A DNA stretch of 7,695 bases from contig JAFXBH010000286.1 in the NCBI GenBank assembly GCA_017521875.1, positions 1 to 7,695 on the forward strand. The letters are read 5' to 3'. The DNA is from Oscillospiraceae bacterium (lineage in GTDB: Bacteria > Bacillota > Clostridia > Oscillospirales > Oscillospiraceae). A model generated the notes under the pieces. The model saw only the letters and a list, made by a program, of their open reading frames with translations. It searched no databases and was not told the DNA's origin. Position numbers and translations under genes: made by a program. This document shows positions 1-5,768 of the stretch, piece by piece (the first letter of the stretch is position 1; each line of letters begins with the position of its first letter).

Positions 1-35
1 AATATGTGGTAATATAACCATAACACAGACTATTC

Positions 36-41
36 TATAAT
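36..41 (+). promoter_or_regulatory. Candidate -10 box of a sigma-A promoter for tmcAL
   Basis: The hexamer TATAAT at 36-41 matches the sigma-A -10 consensus exactly and lies in an AT-rich leader 57 nt before the tmcAL start codon. The expected -35 window (about 12-19) reads ATATAACC and resembles TTGACA poorly, and there is no TG extended -10 element. A second, weaker pair is possible: TTTACA at 45-50 with TTTAAA at 68-73 (17-nt spacer) or TAAAAT at 70-75 (19-nt spacer). The promoter is inferred from sequence alone, and an upstream promoter outside the window cannot be excluded. Confidence 0.4.
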
Positions 42-84
42 ATCTTTACAATTTTCTCAAGTCCTAGTTTAAAATTTTTTTAAA

Positions 85-92
85 AAGGAGGG
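85..92 (+). promoter_or_regulatory. Ribosome binding site deciding the TTG start of tmcAL
   Basis: AAGGAGGG at 85-92 is a near-perfect Shine-Dalgarno sequence. It sits 5 nt before the TTG at 98, which supports this non-ATG start. The protein beginning there (MEAIGIICEYNP) has the normal N-terminus of the family, so no upstream start is needed. Confidence 0.85.
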
Positions 93-97
93 ATATT

Positions 98-1276
98 TTG
101 GAAGCAATCGGTATTATATGCGAGTATAATCCTCTGCATTTGGGTCACAAGAAGCAAATTGACATCATTCGCGCCGCCCATCCTCATAGCGGTATTGTTT
201 GTCTGATGAGCGGAAATTATGTGCAGCGGGGCGCGCCGGCGCTTCTGGATAAATCTCTCCGCGCTCAGGCTGCAATTCTCTCCGGAGCCGATCTGGTGCT
301 GGAATTGCCGTTGACGGCTTCCCTGTCTTCAGCAGAAGGTTTTGCCATGGAGGGTGTACGGATTCTGGGTTCTTTCTGTGACGGACTGTGTTTCGGCGCA
401 GAAACCAAGGATCCTGAAGTCTTACGCGCTACCGCCCAGGCATTGCTGAGTCCTCAGTTCCCCGAATACCTGCGGGAAGAACTGGACAAAGGTGTTTCTT
501 TCCCTGTTGCACGGCAGGCGGCTCTGCAGGCTATGGGGTTGCAGCACGACACCCTCACCCATCCAAACGACATTCTCGCCACGGAATACTGCAAGGCCAT
601 TCTGCAACTGGGTGTTGCTATGACGCCTATGACCATCCACCGGCAGGGAAATTATCACGATGCCGCCCCGAACAGAGAAAACCCCTCTGCCACCGCATTG
701 CGAAACCTTATGCTTTCCGGTGAAGATTGGGAGTCTTTCGCCCCGGAAAGTGCAAAAAGTTTATTTGCATCTGCCACTCTGCACACCACTGCTGCTGCTG
801 AGAAAGCAATTCTCTTCCAACTCAGAACGATGTCGGATGAAGCATTCCGTTCTCTGCCCTATAGCAGCGAAGGATTATGGCGAAAACTAATGCGCAACGC
901 CAGGACGCTCTCCACTCTGGAACAGATTATTGCTGCCACAAAATCCAAACGGTACACCCGTAGCCGGTTGGACCGTATGGTGATGTGCGCTTTTCTGGGA
1001 ATCACCGAGAAAGATATCGCCTCCCCTGCCCCCTATGCCCGAGTGTTGGCGCTGAATGATAAAGGGCGGGAATTGCTGAAATCTGCCCGAAAAATCGGTC
1101 TGTTCCCCAATGTTGGTCAGTGGGTAGAGCATCCCTATCAGGAACTGGAATATCGCGCAAACACATTGTACAGTTTGTTTGCCACAAAGGAAGAACCCCT
1201 CTGCTTGGAACAGAACCGACGCATTTTCTATAAAGACAATCTCGCCGGAGGTAATACCTATGAAACAGAAATTTAA
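98..1276 (+). CDS. tmcAL: tRNA(Met) cytidine acetate ligase (TmcAL, YlbM family)
   Basis: TmcAL uses acetate and ATP, via an acetyl-adenylate, to form N4-acetylcytidine at wobble position 34 of elongator tRNA-Met in the cytoplasm. The 392-residue length is close to the family's usual roughly 400. The nucleotidyltransferase-like N-terminus shows EYNP at 9-12 followed by the HLGH nucleotide-binding motif (14-17), then MSGN (37-40) and QRG (43-45), and GADLVLELP (63-71). Further family motifs are PNDIL (156-160), SATALR (197-202), RYTRSRLDRM (285-294) and YARVLALNDKGREL (313-326). The start is TTG, chosen from the strong Shine-Dalgarno sequence 5 nt upstream and the fit of the N-terminus. It heads a two-gene unit: its last 17 nt overlap the next gene, so the downstream ribosome binding site lies inside it. 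The motifs are intact and nothing suggests decay. The assignment rests on motif recognition, but the family is distinctive. Confidence 0.93.
   Translation: MEAIGIICEYNPLHLGHKKQIDIIRAAHPHSGIVCLMSGNYVQRGAPALLDKSLRAQAAILSGADLVLELPLTASLSSAEGFAMEGVRILGSFCDGLCFGAETKDPEVLRATAQALLSPQFPEYLREELDKGVSFPVARQAALQAMGLQHDTLTHPNDILATEYCKAILQLGVAMTPMTIHRQGNYHDAAPNRENPSATALRNLMLSGEDWESFAPESAKSLFASATLHTTAAAEKAILFQLRTMSDEAFRSLPYSSEGLWRKLMRNARTLSTLEQIIAATKSKRYTRSRLDRMVMCAFLGITEKDIASPAPYARVLALNDKGRELLKSARKIGLFPNVGQWVEHPYQELEYRANTLYSLFATKEEPLCLEQNRRIFYKDNLAGGNTYETEI
1247..1251 (+). promoter_or_regulatory. Ribosome binding site inside the tmcAL 3' end
   Basis: GGAGG at 1247-1251 lies 8 nt before the ATG at 1260. It decides the start of the downstream membrane protein over an in-frame ATG at 1179, which has no comparable site and would place 27 polar residues ahead of the membrane anchor. 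Confidence 0.75.
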
Positions 1277-1871
1277 GTTGATTGGACTAGCCGTTTTTAT
1301 TGTGGCTGTATTGGTTTTTGCAATTTGGATTATGCCTATGTTTATGAATCCTGTGGGATATGACCGGGAAGGATTTGTAATGGAGATCAAATATGTTGGC
1401 CAAAATACCCTGATCACGGTGCTGGATGCAAACGGACAACAGGAATTCACCATCACTCCCGATACGGAAAAGGAATACCGCAAAACCCTGAATGTGCAGG
1501 CTATTGAAAAGGGCGATTATGTGCTTCTCCATACTGACGGTGGTAACCCCAACGATGTGAAAAAGGTTTCTACTTTTAACGGCTACTGTACCGAGGGCGT
1601 ACTGGTGAATATCCAAGACGCAGATGCCCCATGTATTCTCACCACCGACTACAACACCGGCGAACCTGTCATTTACAAACTAACCTCCACAAAGGGCAAA
1701 CTCAGCCCCGTGGAAACCGGATGCAAGGCTACGATTTATCACCAGTTTTTAGTGTCCTTGGAAGGTGACACACTTATATTGGATATTTTACAAACTGACG
1801 GCGTTGCCAATGCTTTGACAGAGGAGCAACTGACATTTCTTGCAGAACGGGGACTCACTCCGGTAGAATAA
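1260..1871 (+). CDS. Membrane-anchored protein of unknown function with two similar beta-rich segments
   Basis: I do not recognise this 203-residue protein. The N-terminus is KQKFK followed by one hydrophobic segment (about residues 7-29, LIGLAVFIVAVLVFAIWIM onward) with no lipobox and no clear signal peptidase site. It is probably a signal anchor with lysines inside and the remaining roughly 170 residues outside the membrane. The outer part is rich in alternating hydrophobic residues and looks all-beta. Residues 36-94 and 111-170 can be aligned: both open with EG-hydrophobic, run through strand-like segments and turns containing NG or NTG, and end in a similar strand with DG or EG. This suggests a duplicated small beta-barrel, perhaps OB-like. 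Cysteines are at 110, 125 and 155. The start overlaps tmcAL by 17 nt, so translation may be coupled, but nothing visible links it functionally to tRNA acetylation. A hairpin terminator follows 4 nt after the stop. The gene is supported by its ribosome binding site, orderly protein features and compact placement; the function is open. Confidence 0.82.
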   Translation: MKQKFKLIGLAVFIVAVLVFAIWIMPMFMNPVGYDREGFVMEIKYVGQNTLITVLDANGQQEFTITPDTEKEYRKTLNVQAIEKGDYVLLHTDGGNPNDVKKVSTFNGYCTEGVLVNIQDADAPCILTTDYNTGEPVIYKLTSTKGKLSPVETGCKATIYHQFLVSLEGDTLILDILQTDGVANALTEEQLTFLAERGLTPVE

Positions 1872-1875
1872 AAGC

Positions 1876-1911
1876 AAGCGGGATACCGACGGTATCCCGC
1901 TTATATTATTT
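1876..1911. terminator. Bidirectional intrinsic terminator between convergent operons
   Basis: A perfect 12-bp inverted repeat, AAGCGGGATACC (1876-1887) and GGTATCCCGCTT (1891-1902), closes on the 3-nt loop GAC. On the + strand it starts 4 nt after the stop of the membrane protein gene and is followed by TTATATTATTTC from 1901. On the - strand it starts 3 nt after the rsgA stop and is followed by TTGCTTTTATT. Both tails are moderately U-rich rather than pure U runs, so the hairpin can end transcription from either side, possibly with incomplete efficiency. Confidence 0.85.
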
Positions 1912-2793
1912 CAATTCCCACAGTTTGATCTGGCTGGATTTTTCATACAGCCGCAGATAACTGTCATAACGGGTCTTTTCAATTTCACCCGTTTCTACTG
2001 CGCTACGAACGCCACATCCCGGTTCTGCCCGGTGAGAGCAATCGTGGAACTGGCATTTCCCCAAATATGGCGCAAAGTCCGGAAAGGCATATTGGAGATT
2101 TTCTTTCAGTATTACATCCATCTGCTCTGTATCAAAAGAGGAGAATCCCGGTGTATCCGCCACATAGGTATTGTCTCCCAGTTTGTAGAGTTCCACATGG
2201 CGAGTGGTGTGCCGGCCGCGACCCAGTTTCTCTGACACCTCACCGGTTGCCAGTTGAAGGTTGGGACACAGCGCATTCAAAATACTGCTTTTACCCACAC
2301 CGGTATTACCGGTAAAGGCGGTAAACTTGTGGGCAATCAACTGCCGTAATTCCTCCACACCGTCCCCGGTAACCGCGCTGGTCTGGATCACAGAAAAACC
2401 TGCATTACGATAGATTTTCACCAGATCAGTGGCCGGATCAAGGTCACATTTATTCATGCAGATATGGACTTCTACCCCTTGGTCACCAGCAATGGCCGCC
2501 ACACGGTCGATCAGGTAAGGTTCTGTAATGGGGTTGACATTGGATGCGAAAATAACCAACGCATCCATATTCGCAACTGCAGGCCGGATAAACCGATTAT
2601 TACGGGGCAGAATCTTTTCCACCATTCCCTTCCCCTGCTCGATGGATATTTCCACCATATCACCGGTCAGTGGAGAGGTATTGCCCTTCCGCAGATGTCC
2701 CCGACCCCGGCAGGTAATCAGCCCCCGGTCTGTCTGCACATCGTAAAATCCACTGAGAGAACGGAGAATTCGTCCGACTGTCCTATCACTCAT
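1906..2793 (-). CDS. rsgA: Ribosome small subunit-dependent GTPase RsgA (CpgA/YloQ)
   Basis: RsgA is a late 30S assembly GTPase in the cytoplasm; GTP hydrolysis on the nearly mature 30S particle checks and releases the decoding centre. At 295 residues it matches the family. An N-terminal OB-fold region (about 1-65) precedes a circularly permuted GTPase domain with motifs in the order G4 NKCD (114-117), G5 TSA (138-140), G1 GNTGVGKS (162-169), G2 around HTTRH (195-199) and G3 DTPG (213-216). The C-terminal zinc site is complete: C247, C252, H254 and C260. The ATG start overlaps the end of prkC by 8 nt; a GGAGG 12 nt upstream inside prkC, at slightly long spacing, serves it, and coupled translation is likely. 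It is the last gene of its operon, followed at once by the shared terminator. The rpe and thiN genes that often follow rsgA in Bacillota are absent here. In B. subtilis the orthologue is a reported substrate of PrkC, encoded next door here. Confidence 0.97.
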   Translation of the reverse strand: MSDRTVGRILRSLSGFYDVQTDRGLITCRGRGHLRKGNTSPLTGDMVEISIEQGKGMVEKILPRNNRFIRPAVANMDALVIFASNVNPITEPYLIDRVAAIAGDQGVEVHICMNKCDLDPATDLVKIYRNAGFSVIQTSAVTGDGVEELRQLIAHKFTAFTGNTGVGKSSILNALCPNLQLATGEVSEKLGRGRHTTRHVELYKLGDNTYVADTPGFSSFDTEQMDVILKENLQYAFPDFAPYLGKCQFHDCSHRAEPGCGVRSAVETGEIEKTRYDSYLRLYEKSSQIKLWELK

Positions 2794-4993
2794 CGGCAGT
2801 AAATTCCTCCGTTACTTCCCATCCGTCAGTTTCGTTAATGATCACGGTATACTTGGCAGAGCCTACTGCCGTCTGACTGGGCAGGGTTACAGATACAGTG
2901 CCCTTGGGCACTCTGCCGGAATACAAAACGACATTGTCTCTGCTGATGGACACATGGCATTCGCCCATCAGAGCGCTGTTCCGCAAATCCAAGGTCACAT
3001 CCTTGGTGACAGGGGCCATAGAGCCGTTGGATACCGTCAGCGTAATATCCGCAATGATCTGATGCTCCACTTCCTTCTCAGGGGTTTGCTCCAGTACTGT
3101 GTCTTTGGGCTGATCACTGTCCACATAGATCACCTCAGGATCTTTCAGACCCAAGGATTTCAGCATACTCAGCGCATCGTCTATATCCATATCCACCAGG
3201 TCAGGCATTTTCTTGGTCTCAATGCCTTTGCTGACGGTCAAAGTCACCGTCTGGCCGGTCTTCAGTTTTTCGCCACGGCCCGGCTCGCTGTTCATGACGA
3301 TACCGGCAGGAACATTCATATCAAACACTTCGTTCAGAACGATATTCAGGTTCAGTTCCTGGTTTTCCAATCTTTTGATGGCTTCTTCCTTACTCATATC
3401 CAGCACTTCCGGCATACCGCCAAACTGGACCTTCTTACCTTCACTGATGTACAGAGTTACTTTCTGACCCTTTGTCAGAGCAACACCTGCCTTGGGTTCT
3501 GTACGGATCACATAGCCATAGTCAATATTGTCATTGTGCTCCCACTGAACATCCACATCCAGGTCCAAATCCTGACCACTCAGGTAAGTTTCTGCCCAAT
3601 TTTTGGTCTTTTCAATCATATCAGGCATTGTAGTTGACTGAACTACAGGACCAAGGCTAACTTCCACGACCACAACCACGGCATCATCTCTATCAACTTC
3701 CGTACCAGCGGCAGGTTTTTGACTGACAACTACACCCGGTGCGATCTCGTCGTGGTATACTTCCGCTTTTCGAATGGTGATTCCCGGGTAGTCCGGCAAA
3801 TTGGCATATACCATTCCTGTCATAGAGGGCACTTCTATGGTCTTGGGTTTAGAACTTCTTCCCAATGTCAGGGCTAGAATAATACCGAGGGCCACTACCG
3901 CCACGATGGAACATACGATAATCGCAATGGTGGTAATTCGGCTTTGCTTTTCATTTTGGGATTCCTGGGCTCGCTGGGTCTCCTTGCGGTGCCGGGCCTC
4001 CTGCCGCCGCTGTTCCGGGGTAGGCGCAGGGCGTCTGCGGGGTGTCTGGGATTCCACCACCTTGCCGGCAATATTATCCGCAGGGGGTTGCAGCACCAAA
4101 TTGGGATTCTGCACCCGCATCACTGCATCCAGAGGCAAGCCGGTATAATCGAAGAGAATGGTGGGGTCTTTCCGGAATTCGTCCATATCTGCCAGCATAC
4201 GGGTGGCAGAGGGATACCGGTCGGATACATTATGGGCCATCGCCTTCATAATGATCTGCTCCAAGCCTCCGGGAATATTAGGATTCAGCACAGATGGCAG
4301 CGCTGCGCCGCCGTTGATATGCTGGATGGCCACCGACACAGGGGATTCTCCATCATAAGGAGGACGGCCGGCCATCATTTCATACATTACTACACCCAAA
4401 GAGTAGATATCAGAACGGTCATCTACCCGGCCACCACGGGCCTGCTCAGGAGAGATGTAATGGACCGAGCCCAGTGCTTCCTTCGTCAGGGTATTGCCCC
4501 GGGAGATCATTCTGGCAATACCGAAGTCCATCACCTTCACGGAGCCGTTTTTCAGCACCATCACATTGTGGGGCTTGATATCCCGGTGAACAATACCCTT
4601 GCTATGGGCGTGTTCTAGGGCTTTGGCGATCTGCATAGCGAAATGGAGGGTCTCCTTCCAATTCAGGACGCCTTTCTTCTCCATATACTGCTTCAGGGTG
4701 ATGCCCTCGATCAGTTCCATCACGATATAGTCTGCCATCACAGAAGTGGAAACATCATATACAGACACAATATTGGGGTGGCTGAGCATAGCAACCGCCT
4801 GACTCTCCGCGTGGAAACGGCGACGGAAATCCTCATCATCCAGATTATCATCTTTCAAAATCTTCACCGCAACCAGCCGATTCAGTCGGTGACAACGGGC
4901 TTTATATACCACTGCCATTCCGCCGGTACCGATCACTTCCAGAATTTCATATCGGTTATCCAGCAAACGACCTATGTATTTATCATGATCCAT
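2786..4993 (-). CDS. prkC: PASTA-domain Ser/Thr protein kinase PrkC (Stk1 type)
   Basis: PrkC is a single-pass membrane kinase that senses muropeptides or lipid II outside the cell and phosphorylates cell-wall, division and translation proteins inside it. The kinase domain (about 14-275) shows the glycine loop IGTGGMAVV (21-29), catalytic lysine K44, HRDIK (136-140) with D138, N143, DFG (156-158), an activation segment with T168 and T170, GSVHYISPEQ (175-184) and R260 late in the domain. Residues 310-351 form a charged juxtamembrane linker rich in R, Q and E. One transmembrane helix spans about 353-376. Outside are four PASTA-like repeats (about 386-448, 456-519, 527-590, 596-657), then a beta-rich C-terminal segment (660-735) reminiscent of the extra domain at the end of some Firmicutes PrkC proteins. 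B. subtilis and S. aureus PrkC have three PASTA repeats, so this protein is longer (735 residues). The first repeat is atypical. An AAAGGAG site 8 nt before the ATG fixes the start. The gene lies 24 nt after its cognate phosphatase and overlaps rsgA. Confidence 0.97.
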   Translation of the reverse strand: MDHDKYIGRLLDNRYEILEVIGTGGMAVVYKARCHRLNRLVAVKILKDDNLDDEDFRRRFHAESQAVAMLSHPNIVSVYDVSTSVMADYIVMELIEGITLKQYMEKKGVLNWKETLHFAMQIAKALEHAHSKGIVHRDIKPHNVMVLKNGSVKVMDFGIARMISRGNTLTKEALGSVHYISPEQARGGRVDDRSDIYSLGVVMYEMMAGRPPYDGESPVSVAIQHINGGAALPSVLNPNIPGGLEQIIMKAMAHNVSDRYPSATRMLADMDEFRKDPTILFDYTGLPLDAVMRVQNPNLVLQPPADNIAGKVVESQTPRRRPAPTPEQRRQEARHRKETQRAQESQNEKQSRITTIAIIVCSIVAVVALGIILALTLGRSSKPKTIEVPSMTGMVYANLPDYPGITIRKAEVYHDEIAPGVVVSQKPAAGTEVDRDDAVVVVVEVSLGPVVQSTTMPDMIEKTKNWAETYLSGQDLDLDVDVQWEHNDNIDYGYVIRTEPKAGVALTKGQKVTLYISEGKKVQFGGMPEVLDMSKEEAIKRLENQELNLNIVLNEVFDMNVPAGIVMNSEPGRGEKLKTGQTVTLTVSKGIETKKMPDLVDMDIDDALSMLKSLGLKDPEVIYVDSDQPKDTVLEQTPEKEVEHQIIADITLTVSNGSMAPVTKDVTLDLRNSALMGECHVSISRDNVVLYSGRVPKGTVSVTLPSQTAVGSAKYTVIINETDGWEVTEEFTADE
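3023..3838 (-). repeat. Region encoding four tandem PASTA-like repeats of PrkC
   Basis: Four units of about 62-64 residues follow the membrane helix. Repeats 2 to 4 begin with MPDM, MPEV and MPDL, and end with strand motifs such as LYISEG, LTVSKG and LTVSNG. Repeat 1 begins VPSMTG and ends EVSLG. All contain the central turn followed by a QxP, TEP, SEP or QTP element (for example SQKPAAGTEV in repeat 1). These are protein-level repeats; the DNA copies are too diverged for recombination to be likely. Confidence 0.85.
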
Positions 4994-5001
4994 AATTCAT
5001 A

Positions 5002-5008
5002 CTCCTTT
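5002..5008 (-). promoter_or_regulatory. Ribosome binding site of prkC
   Basis: AAAGGAG on the minus strand lies 8 nt before the ATG at 4993, in the 24-nt gap after prpC. A nearer upstream ATG (codon at 5000-4998) is out of frame and meets a stop after four codons, so 4993 is the true start. Confidence 0.85.
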
Positions 5009-5017
5009 CCGGTCCTA

Positions 5018-5749
5018 TCAAAGGGTTACCAGCACAGCCGTCACATTGTCCGGTGCGCCCCGTTTTTTGACAATGTCCAGCAGTCTGTCGCAGCACTGGG
5101 CTTTGTCCTGACCGTAAACCACTTCAAAAAGGATCTCCTGATCGTCCATCAAATTGGACAGGCCGTCCGTACACAACAGGAAGCAAGTTCCTTTGTCCAC
5201 TTTGCGGTGGAAAATATCACAGGAAACCTGCGGCTCTGTACCAATGGCCCGGGTAATCAGATTTTTGCCGGGATAGTGCTTTGCTTTTTCCGGTGTCAGT
5301 TCTTTTCTGGCAATCATCATCTGCACCAAAGAATGGTCGGTGGTGACCTGCTTGATACCATCACCGTCGATCAGGTAGGCTCTGCTGTCGCCCACATTGA
5401 CGATGGTGGCTTTTTTACCCTGTAACAGCAACGCCACCAAAGTGGTGCCCATACCATCGAATTCCTCAAATTGCCGGGCCTGATCGTAGACTGTAAAGTT
5501 AGCCAGTTTTACTGCGCCGTTGAGCATTTGGTCCAATTGCTCAGGATCCATATCCGGTATCCAACTGTCTTTTACCTGCTGGGTGAACACATCCAGTGCC
5601 AAAGTGCTGGCCACATTGCCGGATTTTGCGCCGCCCATACCGTCACACACTACACACAGCAAGGTGTTCTTATCCAAAGAGATGATCTGGTAGGCGTCCT
5701 GATTTTGACTACGGACAACGCCCGGGTCTGTTAATGCCCAATATTGCAT
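5018..5749 (-). CDS. prpC: PP2C-family Ser/Thr protein phosphatase PrpC (Stp)
   Basis: This is a cytoplasmic metal-dependent phosphatase that removes phosphate from PrkC and its substrates and so resets the signalling pair. The 243-residue length is typical of the compact bacterial PP2C class. The motifs appear in order: RSQNQD (13-18) with R13 and metal ligand D18, CDGMGG (35-40) with metal ligands D36 and G37, GTT (101-103), VGDSRAYL (119-126), TDHS (137-140), CTDGLSN (193-199) with D195, and DNVT (234-237) with D234. Every metal-binding aspartate expected for catalysis is visible. There is no signal peptide or membrane segment. The gene starts 19 nt after rlmN and ends 24 nt before prkC, the usual phosphatase-kinase pair. 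The ATG start is supported by a purine-rich AAAGGAAGTGAGG upstream. Local name could be prpC or stp; they are the same family. Confidence 0.97.
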   Translation of the reverse strand: MQYWALTDPGVVRSQNQDAYQIISLDKNTLLCVVCDGMGGAKSGNVASTLALDVFTQQVKDSWIPDMDPEQLDQMLNGAVKLANFTVYDQARQFEEFDGMGTTLVALLLQGKKATIVNVGDSRAYLIDGDGIKQVTTDHSLVQMMIARKELTPEKAKHYPGKNLITRAIGTEPQVSCDIFHRKVDKGTCFLLCTDGLSNLMDDQEILFEVVYGQDKAQCCDRLLDIVKKRGAPDNVTAVLVTL

Positions 5750-5753
5750 AAAA

Positions 5754-5766
5754 CCTCACTTCCTTT
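5754..5766 (-). promoter_or_regulatory. Ribosome binding site region of prpC
   Basis: The 19-nt gap between rlmN and prpC reads AAAGGAAGTGAGG on the minus strand. It offers two partial Shine-Dalgarno matches: AAAGGAAG at 9 nt and GTGAGG at 4 nt from the ATG at 5749. The first has the better spacing. Confidence 0.65.
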
Positions 5767-5768
5767 GC

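Noticed and set aside
4..23. Small inverted repeat TGGT-AATATA-ACCA (7-20) as an operator at the tmcAL promoter
   Set aside because: The stem is only 4 bp, extended weakly by a G-T mismatch and one more pair. That is expected by chance in AT-rich DNA, and the upstream context is missing.
1..97. Search for a riboswitch, T-box or tRNA in the tmcAL leader
   Set aside because: The visible leader is under 100 nt, is AT-rich and shows no stable conserved structure beyond the promoter-like box and the Shine-Dalgarno sequence.
1179..1259. Upstream in-frame ATG at 1179 as start of the membrane protein
   Set aside because: It lacks a ribosome binding site, would add 27 polar residues before the membrane anchor, and would lie deep inside tmcAL. 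The ATG at 1260 has GGAGG at 8 nt.
887..1483. A 198-codon minus-strand open frame spanning tmcAL and the membrane protein gene
   Set aside because: It is antisense to two well-supported genes, crosses their junction, and its product shows no recognisable domain.
2954..5425. Long + strand open frames opposite prkC and prpC (2954-3637, 3944-4618, 4643-5425)
   Set aside because: They lie antisense to genes with complete catalytic motifs, their products are rich in H, Q, R and I in a pattern typical of antisense shadows, and none shows a domain or a good ribosome binding site.
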